A stretch of DNA of 64,000 bases from Mesorhizobium escarrei (GTDB lineage Bacteria; Pseudomonadota; Alphaproteobacteria; Rhizobiales; Rhizobiaceae). Location of the stretch: NCBI RefSeq assembly GCF_935825525.1, contig NZ_CAKXZT010000035.1:62001-126000 (forward strand), given 5' to 3'. The translations under genes and the position numbers were made by a program. Under the pieces are notes generated by a model. That model did no database searches, had not been told where the DNA came from, and saw nothing but the letters and a program-made list of their open reading frames with translations. Shown one piece after another: positions 53,900-62,305 of this stretch (within the stretch, counting starts at the first letter, position 1; every line of letters starts with the position of its first letter).

Positions 53900-54342
53900 C
53901 ATAGAACCTTCGTTTCCACCAATGAGGCAGCCAAACGGCTCTTGCCGTTTACAGCCTGCCGGTATGATCTTGCCGGGAATGGCTTTTGGTGCGGGACTTG
54001 GCGATCTGTCCACTCACGCGGTTCAAATCGTCCAAAAACACGCTCCAAAATGTGAATAAGTCTTTGTTTTTTCCGACTTCTTGTCACATTCTGCAGAAGT
54101 GGATCGTCGCATCCCGTCACATTCGACACGCCTTTTGTCACAGGCGCGGCCGATTTTCAACCATCTTCGCGTCTACAGCGCCGCGCGTCCTCTTAGACGC
54201 GCAAAGGATGCTGTAGCACCTTGATTTTGGCGCTTGATCCCGAGATACGATTTTTCGTTTTTCGGGATCGTGCGCCGGCGAACGGCCGCTATTTTGACCG
54301 CGACATTGACAGAATGATGGCTGCCTGGGATTGCCGGGCAAC

Positions 54343-54390
54343 GCGGATGTGGCGGAATTGGTGGACGCGCTGGATTTAGGTTCCACTGCG
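54343..54390 (+). tRNA. 5' fragment of tRNA-Leu (UAG-like)
   Basis: GCGGATGTGGCGGAATTGG and the following anticodon arm (stem TGGA/TCCA around TTTAGGT) copy the first half of the intact tRNA-Leu at 55748. No variable arm, T-arm or matching 3' acceptor follows, so it cannot form a tRNA. Confidence 0.6.
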
Positions 54391-54459
54391 TCTTGGCTCC
54401 GCTGGTGTAGCTACCCCGAAGTAGTCAGCCGCTCAGCGCAGCGGTCCTGACGCAGAGAA

Positions 54460-54483
54460 GCCCGCCACTTACGAGTGGCGGGC
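54460..54483. terminator. Hairpin downstream of the glycine-rich repeat gene
   Basis: GCCCGCCACT-TACG-AGTGGCGGGC, perfect 10-bp stem, 72 bases after the repeat gene stop (minus strand). No T-run, so termination is only likely. Confidence 0.5.
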
Positions 54484-54555
54484 CGGCCGCGAGGCCAGGA
54501 GAGTGCTGTCAAAGCCCCACGGCCGTGCGACACTCCCGTTTGCGCAACAGTCTTC

Positions 54556-55404
54556 TCAGCGGCGTGCAATCAGCAAGCAAAGCTCACGTAGGTCGCGATC
54601 GTATGTGCTGCCGCTCCCGAGCACGTCGACGCAGCGCTTCTTCATCCGTATCAACTGGCTGCTGGACATCTGCGCGACCCCGCTCATGGCGAGAGTGCCG
54701 GGCGTTCCAGGGGTCCCGGGTGTGCCAGCAAGGGTCCCGCCGCCGACGCCTACACCAGCGCCCACGCCGACACCGCTCGTCCCACCAACATTGGCACCCA
54801 CACCCGTCGCAATGCCGCCGGTGCCACCCTGATTTGCGCCTGCGCCAGCAGTGATACCACCGGTGCCGCCGGCATTGGCGCCCAGGCCGGCCGTGACGCC
54901 ACGAGTGCCGCCGAGATTGGCGCCCAGGCCAGCCGTGACGCCACGGGTGCCGCCGACATTGGCACCCAGGCCAGCCGTGACGCCACGAGTGCCGCCGACA
55001 TTGACGCCGGCACCAGTGCTAACGCCCCTGCTGCCGCCAATCGATGCACCGGCGCCGGCATTCACCCCTCTTCGGCCGCCGATCGAGGCGCCGACTCCCG
55101 CGATAATGCGTTTCTTGCTGCCGATCGATTTGCCGGCTCCAGTATTTACCCCGCTGCTACCGCCGATCGAGGCGCCGACTCCCGCGTTGACGCCGCCACT
55201 GCCGCCGATCGAGGCGCCGAGACCGGCGTTTACACCGCCTCGGCCGCCAACCGACGCGCCGAGACCGGCGTTTACACCGCCTCGGCCGCCAACCGATGCG
55301 CCGGCGCCGACGCTAATGCCGCCTGCGCTGGAGGGAAGAGAAAGAGATAAAACAAGTGCACCACAGGCCAAAGCTGCGGCGAAACTCTTGACGACGTTTG
55401 CCAT
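54556..55404 (-). CDS. Secreted glycine-rich repeat protein
   Basis: 282 residues. Sec-type signal (ANVVKSFAAALACGALVLSL...SAG), then about fourteen units near 14 residues long of the form G-x-GA-(S/N)-x-GG-x-x-GV-x-(A/T), for example GLGASVGGRGGVNA and GLGANVGGTRGVTA, ending in a PGTPGTPGT linker. The last 40 residues are non-repetitive and charged (SSSQLIRMKKRCVDVLGS; DRDLRELCLLIARR). AGGAG precedes the ATG. Regular glycine spacing suggests a beta-solenoid or extended surface polymer. No named family recognised. Confidence 0.75.
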   Translation of the reverse strand: MANVVKSFAAALACGALVLSLSLPSSAGGISVGAGASVGGRGGVNAGLGASVGGRGGVNAGLGASIGGSGGVNAGVGASIGGSSGVNTGAGKSIGSKKRIIAGVGASIGGRRGVNAGAGASIGGSRGVSTGAGVNVGGTRGVTAGLGANVGGTRGVTAGLGANLGGTRGVTAGLGANAGGTGGITAGAGANQGGTGGIATGVGANVGGTSGVGVGAGVGVGGGTLAGTPGTPGTPGTLAMSGVAQMSSSQLIRMKKRCVDVLGSGSTYDRDLRELCLLIARR

Positions 55405-55747
55405 GACACTCTCCTTTGATAAGTACCCCACAGCAGCAGTTTCAAAGCTGCTACTTTAGAAATAACGAACTCAGAGAGTGTTTGAATCGCTAACACGAAA
55501 CAATGTTTGCAGTCGTGACTTACGGTTAGAAAAATATTCCGAATCAATTTGAATGAATTTGAATTCATCCTTGGGCAGGAAGACCCGGCCGCCGACGAGT
55601 TCGTTCGCGCCGCCGTCGCCTACTTTGGACAGAAAGTCCGCGCCGTGGCCGCCGGACGCAAACGCGAGGCCCAAAAACCTCGCAAATCTAAGTGTTGAAC
55701 TTGTGACATGGGTTGTGACATAGACATGTCACGGTGACACGAAGCCA
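55405..55747. other. Gap between the repeat gene and tRNA-Leu
   Basis: 343 bases, AT-rich next to the repeat gene (its promoter), with one short open frame at 55560-55690 that lacks a start. No gene recognised. Confidence 0.4.
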
Positions 55748-55830
55748 GCGGGTATGGCGGAATTGGTAGACGCACCAGATTTAGGTTCTGGCGTGAGAAC
55801 GTGGGGGTTCGAGTCCCTCTACCCGCACCA
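55748..55830 (+). tRNA. tRNA-Leu (anticodon UAG), CCA encoded
   Basis: Acceptor stem GCGGGTA/TACCCGC, D-arm TGGCGGAATTGGTAGAC, anticodon stem CCAGA/TCTGG with loop TTTAGGT, variable arm, T-arm GGGGGTTCGAGTCCCTC, and genomic ACCA at the 3' end. Reads CUA/CUN codons. Confidence 0.95.
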
Positions 55831-55851
55831 CTACTCCCCTCGAACAGTGGA

Positions 55852-55989
55852 TTAAGGTTCCGGTACCGGAAGGCTGGAGGTCAAGTCCGCCTGCGAGGCG
55901 ATCATCGCCAGCATCGCCATCGCGGCATTGAGGCAGCGGCCGGCGCGTGCTTCCTTCGTCGATACATCTTCTCGTGTAGTCACCGTCAT
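55852..55989 (-). CDS. Possible 45-residue small protein
   Basis: ATG-initiated frame (TVTTREDVSTKEARAGRCLN then AAMAMLAMIASQADLTS) ending just after the tRNA on the other strand. Composition looks protein-like with one amphipathic helix, but no family is recognised. Confidence 0.3.
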   Translation of the reverse strand: MTVTTREDVSTKEARAGRCLNAAMAMLAMIASQADLTSSLPVPEP

Positions 55990-56044
55990 GTTTGATGCTG
56001 TCCGAGCCGACCACGCTTTCCCAATACTAATCCGGGGGCCAATA

Positions 56045-56626
56045 CTAATAGAGCGGTTCCTCGAACAGCGTCTTGTCGCCGTCCATCAGCGCCTTGATCT
56101 GCCCGGCGCCATCGGCTGCGATTGCGACGCGGACGCCGAACGGCCGCACCCGCATGTCATTCTGGATCGCCATCCCCTCGCCTTCCGGCAGATAGAAGCG
56201 CTCGATGCCATAATCCGGCGCGATCGTCGTGGCTGCGCTGAGATCCCACCCTTCTGACACATGCCCGACGATATCGACTTCGTCGGATGCTGCCGGGGCC
56301 GGCGCTTGCCCGAACCAGGCCGTGGTTGCGCTCCAATAGCCGTCGGCGCCCTGCTTCAGCCTGACCACGATCGGCGTATCGTCGCTCGTCAGCTTGCCGG
56401 CCGGAATGTTGGCGATCAGCTTCACCGGCAGGCGCGAAATATCATAGCTGAGCATAATGTAGTTGCCGCGCAGGAGATCGCGCGGATCGCTCGGTTCGAC
56501 CCTCAGCAGCACTTGCTTGCCGTCGCGCAGGATCGCCGCCCGGCCGGCGATGATCCAGCTCAGGAAGCCGATCTGGACGAGCGCCAGCACCAGCGCCGAA
56601 ATGATCAGTTTTTTGCCGGTCATCAT
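56045..56626 (-). CDS. GDYXXLXY-motif membrane-anchored protein
   Basis: 193 residues. One N-terminal helix (KKLIISALVLALVQIGFLSW) then a periplasmic-type domain with the family motif as RGNYIMLSYDI, and FYLPEGEGM further on. GDYXXLXY proteins are almost always encoded with DUF2157 and DUF4401 membrane proteins; function unknown. It overlaps the DUF2157 stop by four bases. Confidence 0.8.
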   Translation of the reverse strand: MMTGKKLIISALVLALVQIGFLSWIIAGRAAILRDGKQVLLRVEPSDPRDLLRGNYIMLSYDISRLPVKLIANIPAGKLTSDDTPIVVRLKQGADGYWSATTAWFGQAPAPAASDEVDIVGHVSEGWDLSAATTIAPDYGIERFYLPEGEGMAIQNDMRVRPFGVRVAIAADGAGQIKALMDGDKTLFEEPLY

Positions 56627-57742
56627 GCCGCCGCTCCTTCCGCATCGGGGGCCCTCATGCGCTTCTCCACGCGGAGGATGACAAGGGCAAGCAGGCCAAG
56701 AAGCACAGCGGCTGCATGGAAGAACCCTGCCGTGTCGAGCATCGACTGCAACATCACCATATAGATGATGGCGAGTTCGAAGGCGAAGCCGGCATAGGCA
56801 ACCCAGCGCAAGCCCCTGCTCTCGCGGCCGCCCAGCACGATTGCCGCGACAATGCCGGCAAGCGCAACAGCCGAGGCAATGCCAAAGCCGCTGTTGCTGC
56901 CGCTTGAATCGGCCAACTCGAACTGGATCATCGCCAGGCCGGTGAGAAATCCGATCAGCGCGTGCAAGGGCAGCCGGCCGCCAAGCTGCAATATCCGGTC
57001 GACGGGCCCGGCAGCGAAGATCGCAGCCGCGAAAAGCAGAGCCGACACGATAATGAGCGGGACGGCGACCCGCAGCGTTTCGTATTCCGTAAACAACAGC
57101 ACGAGATAGAAGATGACCGACAGGATGATCAGATGCCGCGCCGCCTGGCTGCGGGTCCAGAACGAAATGGCGAACAACACCATCGCCATGACGACGAAGA
57201 GGTGCGGAAATTCCGTGCGCCTGAAATAGTCGAACCCTCTCAGGAACAGCCATGCGTCGGCAATGCCGACAGACGCGACGGTCAGCGGGTTCGAGCGCAG
57301 CGCAACTGCCGCCAAGGCGGTGCCCGCGCCCCAGGTGATCAAGGCCGACGCTTCGTCACCGGACAAATGATACATCTGGCCGATCAGCGCGATCGATCCG
57401 CCGAATGCCGCTGAGGCGACGATCCAGAATGCCTCGCCGATTGCAGCATGGTCGCGTGTCTTCAGCACGGCGCCGCCGACATAGCCGGCGAAGATGATAG
57501 CGAAGAGCGCCGCCACTCGCGCCAGCCGCGGGATGGCTTCCCAGTTGGCAGCGACGAAGATCAGGACGGCCGCACCGAGAAGCAGCGCCGCCATCATCGC
57601 CAGGATCGAGCCGAAGCCCAGTGATTTGCGCTCATTGGCCTCGTACGTCGCGCCTCAGCGCGTCGGCCGTCGGGGCATCGATCAGTCCGGCCTGCAGCCA
57701 CCGTGCGATATCGGCCCTGACCCGCGACGAATAGCTCGCCAT
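56623..57742 (-). pseudogene. DUF2157 membrane protein with a frameshift near its start
   Basis: The body (324 codons from 57597) has nine or ten hydrophobic helices and the DUF2157 pattern. The usual cytoplasmic N-terminus is present upstream in another frame: ATG at 57742 reads ASYSSRVRADIARWLQAGLI and DAPTADALRRD, then one extra base near 57646 breaks the link to YEANERKSLGFGSILAMM. Restoring it gives a complete protein of about 370 residues. A real mutation or a sequencing error are both possible; a start at 57597 would omit the N-terminal domain. Confidence 0.7.
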
Positions 57743-57853
57743 GCCTTTCTTCCCCAGCTTGGTCGTTTCTTCAGCCGACCCGACCAAACCGTTGACGCTA
57801 TGGCATTTTCCGATTCGGGCCTATCTATGGCGAAGACGCGAATTGCCGGTGAT

Positions 57854-57888
57854 GGTGCATTGCACAATTTGCATTGCTGCCATGCACC
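57854..57888. promoter_or_regulatory. Nested TGCAT inverted repeats upstream of the DUF1127 genes
   Basis: GGTGCAT (57854-57860) and ATGCACC (57882-57888) are inverted, with another TTGCAT between them, about 92 bases before the first DUF1127 gene. LysR-type regulators (VtlR/LsrB) control DUF1127 genes in Brucella and relatives; whether this is such a site is an inference. Confidence 0.4.
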
Positions 57889-57979
57889 AATAGCGCTTTT
57901 AAATCGATATGACCCGACCTATCTTCAGGGCGTACACAAAGACGGAATGATCCGAAAGAAAGACGAAACGAGAAATACC

Positions 57980-58120
57980 ATGAACCTCATCCGCAACTAC
58001 CGCAACTGGCGCCGCTACCGGGACACCGTTTCCGAGCTGAGCCGCCTGAGCAACCGCGAACTGACCGACCTCGGCATCAGCCGCAGCGACATCCACTACG
58101 TCGCCCGCAAGACGGTCTAA
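57980..58120 (+). CDS. DUF1127 small arginine-rich protein 1
   Basis: 46 residues: NLIRNYRNWRRYRDTVSELS, RLSNRELTDLGISRSDI, ending HYVARKTV. Typical DUF1127 (YjiS-like). A Rhodobacter member (CcaF1) binds RNA and takes part in maturing CcsR small RNAs, which is relevant because a matching RNA array lies downstream. Confidence 0.85.
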   Translation: MNLIRNYRNWRRYRDTVSELSRLSNRELTDLGISRSDIHYVARKTV

Positions 58121-58174
58121 TCCTCTTCGGACCGCAAATGGTCCGAACCAGTTTGACTTGAAAAGAGAACGACA

Positions 58175-58315
58175 ATGAACCTGATCCGCAACTATCGTAA
58201 CTGGCGCGTTTATCGCTCGACGGTTACCGAGCTGGGTCGCCTTTCGAACCGCCAGCTGCATGATCTCGGCATCGTCCGCGAAGAGATCAAGAGCATCGCC
58301 CGCAAGGCGATCTAG
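58175..58315 (+). CDS. DUF1127 small arginine-rich protein 2
   Basis: 46 residues, a diverged tandem duplicate of the previous gene (NLIRNYRNWRVYRSTVTELG; RLSNRQLHDLGIVREEI). Both begin with nearly the same 27 bases. It ends 12 bases before the first CCUCCUCCC hairpin, so it and the RNA array are probably one transcript. Confidence 0.85.
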   Translation: MNLIRNYRNWRVYRSTVTELGRLSNRQLHDLGIVREEIKSIARKAI

Positions 58316-58327
58316 TAGAAATTTCGC

Positions 58328-58440
58328 CAGGGTCGACCTCCTCCCCGACCCTGACGGATACGGTCAGCCTTCACCTCCTCCCGAGGGTTGACCACAAAAA
58401 CGGCGCCCGCCGCACCTCCTCCCGCGGCGGGCGCTGTTCC
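58328..58440 (+). ncRNA. Cuckoo/CcsR-like small RNA unit 1 (three hairpins)
   Basis: Three stem-loops, all with the loop ACCTCCTCCC: 58328-58353 (8-bp stem CAGGGTCG/CGACCCTG), 58362-58393 (11 bp with G-T pairs) and 58403-58434 (perfect 11 bp GCGCCCGCCGC/GCGGCGGGCGC). The CCUCCUCCC loops mimic the anti-Shine-Dalgarno end of 16S rRNA. This fits the cuckoo family, including CcsR1-4 of Rhodobacter, which also follow a DUF1127 gene. Confidence 0.8.
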
Positions 58441-58528
58441 GCCAGGGCGAAAAAATCGTTTCGGGCGAAGCAAATTTCGTCCAAAAGGGTTTCGCCCCCT
58501 TTCACCAGGCGAAAGGAATTTCGTCAAA

Positions 58529-58640
58529 GCCGACCTCCTCCCCGGCGATGACGAATACGGTCGATCTTCACCTCCTCCCGAGGATCGACCAGCAAAACGA
58601 CACCCGCCGGACCTCCTCCCCCGGCGGGTGTTGTTGTTTT
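58529..58640 (+). ncRNA. Cuckoo/CcsR-like small RNA unit 2 (three hairpins)
   Basis: Same order as unit 1: 58529-58546 (4-bp stem GCCG/CGGC), 58559-58590 (11 bp GGTCGATCTTC/GAGGATCGACC) and 58600-58631 (perfect 11 bp ACACCCGCCGG/CCGGCGGGTGT), the last followed by TGTTGTTTT, a probable terminator. All three loops read ACCTCCTCCC. Stem sequences differ from unit 1 with paired changes, so structure is conserved. Confidence 0.8.
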
Positions 58641-58688
58641 CCAGGGTCGACGCACTCTGAGAATGTTCTGGCGGGGAAGTCCTTGTCG

Positions 58689-59297
58689 TCAGTCGAGCGC
58701 ACCACTTTCCAGCACGCCTCGCTTTTTCCACTGGCTCAGCGGAAAAATGTCCGGTGCGCCGCCCATCGGCGCATACCAGGAATCCACCACCCATTCGGTG
58801 CCCCCGCGGTCGCTGATCACCGCCGTCCAATGGGGATAGCGTCCGTCGACAAACAGGCCTCGCGAAGTCTTGTCCTCGACCTTGTGAAACCTGAGCAGTT
58901 TTCGCTCGGCAAGATAGACCAGCAGCGCATGCGTATTGGTCGATTCGTCGACACAATCCATCTGGCCCCTGATGCGCGATGCGCCAAATTCCGACTGCGG
59001 CAGATCGCGAATGCCGGTGGCCCGGAAAATGCGCTGCTCGAAATAACGGACAGCCTTCGAAATGGCGGCACGCTCGGCCGGGGGCGAACCCGCGCCGGCA
59101 CGCAATATAGAGCGGAAACGCTCGCCGTCTCCGGGGCCAAGCGCCAGCATCGTGCGATAGTTGCAACTGTAGCCGTGGCAGATGGGGATCCGCTTGGAAG
59201 CCGTCGCGGCCAGTTCGCCGGCGGCCGCTGATCCGCCCACGGCGATCACGACTGTCAGAAATGTCGCTCTGGCAAAGATCCCGAGCATCCCGTCCAT
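58689..59297 (-). CDS. Exported protein with transglutaminase-like Cys-His-Asp arrangement
   Basis: 202 residues from the ATG at 59297. Signal peptide (LGIFARATFLTVVIAVGGSA...AGE), then a helical part, then GQMDCVDESTNTHALLVYLA, DGRYPHWTAVISDRGGTEWV and VVDSWYAPMGG. A cysteine at the start of a helix, followed by a histidine strand and an aspartate strand, is the order of the papain/transglutaminase fold. Known mainly as a conserved hypothetical; activity is inferred. Confidence 0.6.
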   Translation of the reverse strand: MDGMLGIFARATFLTVVIAVGGSAAAGELAATASKRIPICHGYSCNYRTMLALGPGDGERFRSILRAGAGSPPAERAAISKAVRYFEQRIFRATGIRDLPQSEFGASRIRGQMDCVDESTNTHALLVYLAERKLLRFHKVEDKTSRGLFVDGRYPHWTAVISDRGGTEWVVDSWYAPMGGAPDIFPLSQWKKRGVLESGALD

Positions 59298-59388
59298 TCT
59301 CCGACAGTAGACGATTGCAGCGCTTGGCGGCAACAGCGCGGCCAACTCAGGCAATTGCAATCGCAGCTACAAGCGACTATTTCGGCTC

Positions 59389-60798
59389 ATGAACAAAGAT
59401 CCCATTCACGTCATCGGCGGTGGTCTCGCCGGCTCCGAAGCCGCTTGGCAGGCGGCCGAAGCCGGCGTTCCCGTCGTGCTGCATGAAATGCGTCCCGTCC
59501 GCGGCACCGATGCGCACAAGACGGATGGATTGGCCGAGCTCGTCTGTTCCAATTCCTTCCGCTCCGACGATGCGCAGACCAACGCCGTCGGGCTGCTGCA
59601 CGCCGAAATGCGGCTCGCCGGTTCGCTGATCATGAGCGCCGGCGACGCGCACCAGGTGCCGGCCGGCGGTGCGCTGGCTGTCGACCGCGACGGGTTTTCC
59701 GGAGCCGTGACAAAAAACCTCGAAGCGCATCCGCTCATCACCATCCAGCGCGAGGAAGTGCCCGGCCTGCCGCCGGCGGATTGGGACCAGGCGATTATCG
59801 CCACCGGCCCGCTGACCGCACCTGGGCTCGCCCAATCGATCGCGGATGTGACCGGCGCCGATGCGCTCGCCTTCTTCGATGCCATAGCGCCGATCGTCCA
59901 TTTCGACACGATCGACATGGACATCTGCTGGTTCCAGTCACGCTACGACAAGGTCGGGCCCGGCGGCACCGGCAAGGATTACATCAACTGCCCGATGGAC
60001 AAGGAGCAGTATCTTGCCTTCGTGAGGGCGCTTCTGGAGGGCCAAAAGACCGAATTCAAGCAATGGGAAGGCACGCCCTATTTCGACGGCTGCCTGCCGA
60101 TCGAGATTATGGCCGAGCGCGGCGTCGAGACGCTGCGCCATGGGCCGATGAAGCCGATGGGGCTGACCAATGCGCACAATCCGTCGGTAAAGGCCTATGC
60201 CGTCGTGCAGCTTCGCCAGGACAATGCGCTGGGCACGCTGTACAACATGGTCGGCTTCCAGACCAAGCTGAAGCACGCCGATCAGGTGCGCGTGTTCCGC
60301 ACCATACCGGGCCTCGAAAACGCCGAATTCGCCCGCCTCGGCGGCCTGCACCGCAACACCTATATCAATTCGCCGACGCTACTCGACCATTCGCTGCAGT
60401 TGAAATCACGGCCCGGCCTGCGCTTCGCCGGCCAGATCACCGGCTGCGAGGGCTATGTCGAAAGTGCCGCCATCGGCCTGCTTGCTGGGCGCTTTGCCGC
60501 TGCCGAGCGGCTGGGCCAGGCGCCGGCGCTGCCGCCGTTGACCACAGCTTTTGGCGCACTGCTCAACCACATTACCGGCGGCCACATCGTTTCGGACGAC
60601 GAGCCGGGAAAGCGTTCGTTCCAGCCGATGAACATCAATTTCGGCCTGTTCCCCCCGGTGGAAGCGCCGAAGGCCGAGGGAAAGCGCCTGCGCGGCAAGG
60701 ACAAGACCGTCGCCAAGCGGCGTGCGGTGACGTCGCGCGCGCTGGCCGACTGCCGCGAATGGCTGCGATTGCCCTCGCGGGCGGAGGCAGCGGAGTAG
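59389..60798 (+). CDS. trmFO: Methylenetetrahydrofolate-tRNA-(uracil-5-)-methyltransferase
   Basis: Folate/FAD enzyme that makes m5U54 in the tRNA T-loop. 469 residues: FAD-binding [31 protein letters not shown], the [20 protein letters not shown] segment and the C-terminal [20 protein letters not shown] motif, all TrmFO hallmarks. Confidence 0.95.
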   Translation: MNKDPIHVIGGGLAGSEAAWQAAEAGVPVVLHEMRPVRGTDAHKTDGLAELVCSNSFRSDDAQTNAVGLLHAEMRLAGSLIMSAGDAHQVPAGGALAVDRDGFSGAVTKNLEAHPLITIQREEVPGLPPADWDQAIIATGPLTAPGLAQSIADVTGADALAFFDAIAPIVHFDTIDMDICWFQSRYDKVGPGGTGKDYINCPMDKEQYLAFVRALLEGQKTEFKQWEGTPYFDGCLPIEIMAERGVETLRHGPMKPMGLTNAHNPSVKAYAVVQLRQDNALGTLYNMVGFQTKLKHADQVRVFRTIPGLENAEFARLGGLHRNTYINSPTLLDHSLQLKSRPGLRFAGQITGCEGYVESAAIGLLAGRFAAAERLGQAPALPPLTTAFGALLNHITGGHIVSDDEPGKRSFQPMNINFGLFPPVEAPKAEGKRLRGKDKTVAKRRAVTSRALADCREWLRLPSRAEAAE

Positions 60799-60871
60799 CC
60801 TCTTCCGGACTTGTCGATCAAGTGACCGGAGAGTAGGATATTATCCTACCTCCATCAAAGGGAGCAATTCC

Positions 60872-61162
60872 ATGGAGCCCGCCGAGAAACTGTCAGTCAC
60901 TGTCACGCCCGCCATGGCGCGCATGATCCGCGAAAAGGTCGAGGACGGCTCATTCGGCTCGGCGAGCGAAGTCATCCGCGCAGCACTTCGCGCCTTCCAG
61001 CGCGAGGAGGAAGAGCATGCCGAGCGCATGGCGTCGATCAGGGCGCGCGTCAAGGCGTCAATTGAAGATACGAGACCAAACCTTTCTGGGGAGGAGGTTC
61101 GCGACCGCCTTAAGGGCTCTTTCGCGCAGTATTCGAGCTGCGCCGATGATTCGGCGGCTTGA
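60872..61162 (+). CDS. parD: ParD-family antitoxin
   Basis: 96 residues with the CopG/ParD N-terminus (LSVTVTPAMARMIREKVEDG; FGSASEVIRAALRAFQREEE). Ribosome site AAGGGAG before the ATG. Its stop overlaps the toxin start by 17 bases, the usual parDE layout. Neutralises the toxin and represses the operon. Confidence 0.85.
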   Translation: MEPAEKLSVTVTPAMARMIREKVEDGSFGSASEVIRAALRAFQREEEEHAERMASIRARVKASIEDTRPNLSGEEVRDRLKGSFAQYSSCADDSAA

Positions 61163-61532
61163 GGTCGAGTATCGCAAAAGCGCCAGCGGTGATCTGGCAG
61201 CGACATTCAGACACATGGCCGAGGCTAGCGGAAGTGCTGACATCGCACTGAAGTTCGTTCTGCGTATCGAAGACCGCTGCCAAAACATCGGCAATGCCCC
61301 TCTCGCTGGCCGGCGGAGCGACGACACCGCGCCAGATCGACCGATCATCGTGATGGACTTTTACTCGCGCACCTCAATGATCGCGGTGGCAGTTCCGACT
61401 TTCAGTTCCTTTCCGGATTCCTTCTTACTTGTCAGCCTTCAGGTGTCCGGCCAGCCTCGCGTCGCGCGGCGCAACAGCAGCCAATGCCGGCGCCAGGCCG
61501 AGAGCCGCGCCACGCCACTCAGAGGTGACTGA
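61146..61532 (+). CDS. parE: ParE-like toxin with an atypical, possibly damaged C-terminus
   Basis: 128 codons. The first 65 (RRLEVEYRKSASGDLAATFR; KFVLRIEDRCQNIGNAPLAG; RRSDDTAPD) match ParE/RelE toxins. Beyond that, where the family has the strands ending in a basic active region near residue 95, the sequence reads PIIVMDFYSRTSMIAVAVPT and runs into the 3' end of the convergent gene by 94 bases. A shifted or lost C-terminus is likely. Confidence 0.6.
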   Translation: MIRRLEVEYRKSASGDLAATFRHMAEASGSADIALKFVLRIEDRCQNIGNAPLAGRRSDDTAPDRPIIVMDFYSRTSMIAVAVPTFSSFPDSFLLVSLQVSGQPRVARRNSSQCRRQAESRATPLRGD

Positions 61533-62305
61533 CGAGAACTTTCCATCTTGCCGAGATAGGCACGCGACAAGGTCAGCGGCAAAAATGCTGGTCTGAGCGA
61601 AGCCAGCAACGACGATGCGCCCTGCTCGAATGCCGCAAGATGTTCTTGCGCCAGCGCGATCATCGCGGCGACGGCGCGTTGCGCTCCAGGCCCGCCATCG
61701 CCCGCAACGAACTCCTCCGGCGACGACCCTGCCGCAGCCAGAATGTCGGCCGGGACAAAGCATTGCCCGCGCTTGCGATGCAATGGCAGCAGCAGCAAAA
61801 GTCCGGTCATCGCTTGTGCGCAACCTGCCCTGCCCGCAAGTTCGGCAAACCGTGGCGCTTCGACGGGATCAAGCACCATCGCTGCAAGCTGGATAAGCGC
61901 CGCTGCGGTCTCGCCGCAATAGCCTTCCAGATCGGTGCGCGACGGCATAGGATCGTCATAGAGATCGAAAATACGGGCTTCGAGCATGTTCTCGAAGGCG
62001 GGCTTCGGCAGGTGGTGGGCGGAAATCGTCGCCTTCAACGCGTCGGCGACCGGATGGCCTGTGCCTACCCCGGCGTCCTCGGCGGCGATGACATCGCGCC
62101 ACCATTGCAGCCGCACCTCGCCGGGCAGTGCCTCCCGGACACGGTCGCGAATGCCTGATATCTCGGCATTGAAGGCATAGAGCGAAAACAGCGCATCACG
62201 CTTGTCCTCGGGCGCGTAGAGCGCCGCGAGATAGCGGTCGTGGTCGGCAACGCGCACCGTTTCCATGACGATTTTGGCGTTTTCGCTCACGTCACTCGAC
62301 GGCAA
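61439..62305 (-). CDS. Squalene/phytoene-synthase-fold protein, NDUFAF6-like
   Basis: 288 residues of the squalene/phytoene synthase family, but the first aspartate-rich substrate motif is replaced: the helix reads LFSLYAFNAEISGIRDRVRE with no DxxxD. The same AFNxE pattern occurs in NDUFAF6, an assembly factor of mitochondrial complex I. It overlaps the Mth938-domain gene by 14 bases. A non-enzymatic role in complex I assembly is likelier than terpenoid synthesis. Confidence 0.7.
   Translation of the reverse strand: MPSSDVSENAKIVMETVRVADHDRYLAALYAPEDKRDALFSLYAFNAEISGIRDRVREALPGEVRLQWWRDVIAAEDAGVGTGHPVADALKATISAHHLPKPAFENMLEARIFDLYDDPMPSRTDLEGYCGETAAALIQLAAMVLDPVEAPRFAELAGRAGCAQAMTGLLLLLPLHRKRGQCFVPADILAAAGSSPEEFVAGDGGPGAQRAVAAMIALAQEHLAAFEQGASSLLASLRPAFLPLTLSRAYLGKMESSRQSPLSGVARLSAWRRHWLLLRRATRGWPDT

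Noticed and set aside
52421..54055. 544-codon open frame on the + strand opposite trigger factor
   Set aside because: It is the mirror of tig, whose family motifs are clear on the other strand; composition follows the third-base GC bias of the antisense frame.
55560..55690. Open frame reading AADEFVRAAVAYFGQKVRAV before tRNA-Leu
   Set aside because: No start codon or ribosome site and no upstream domain; could be a gene tail but cannot be supported.
58328..58640. Repeated ACCTCCTCCC units as a possible CRISPR or REP array
   Set aside because: Each repeat is the loop of its own hairpin with different stems, and spacing is irregular; small-RNA architecture explains it better.
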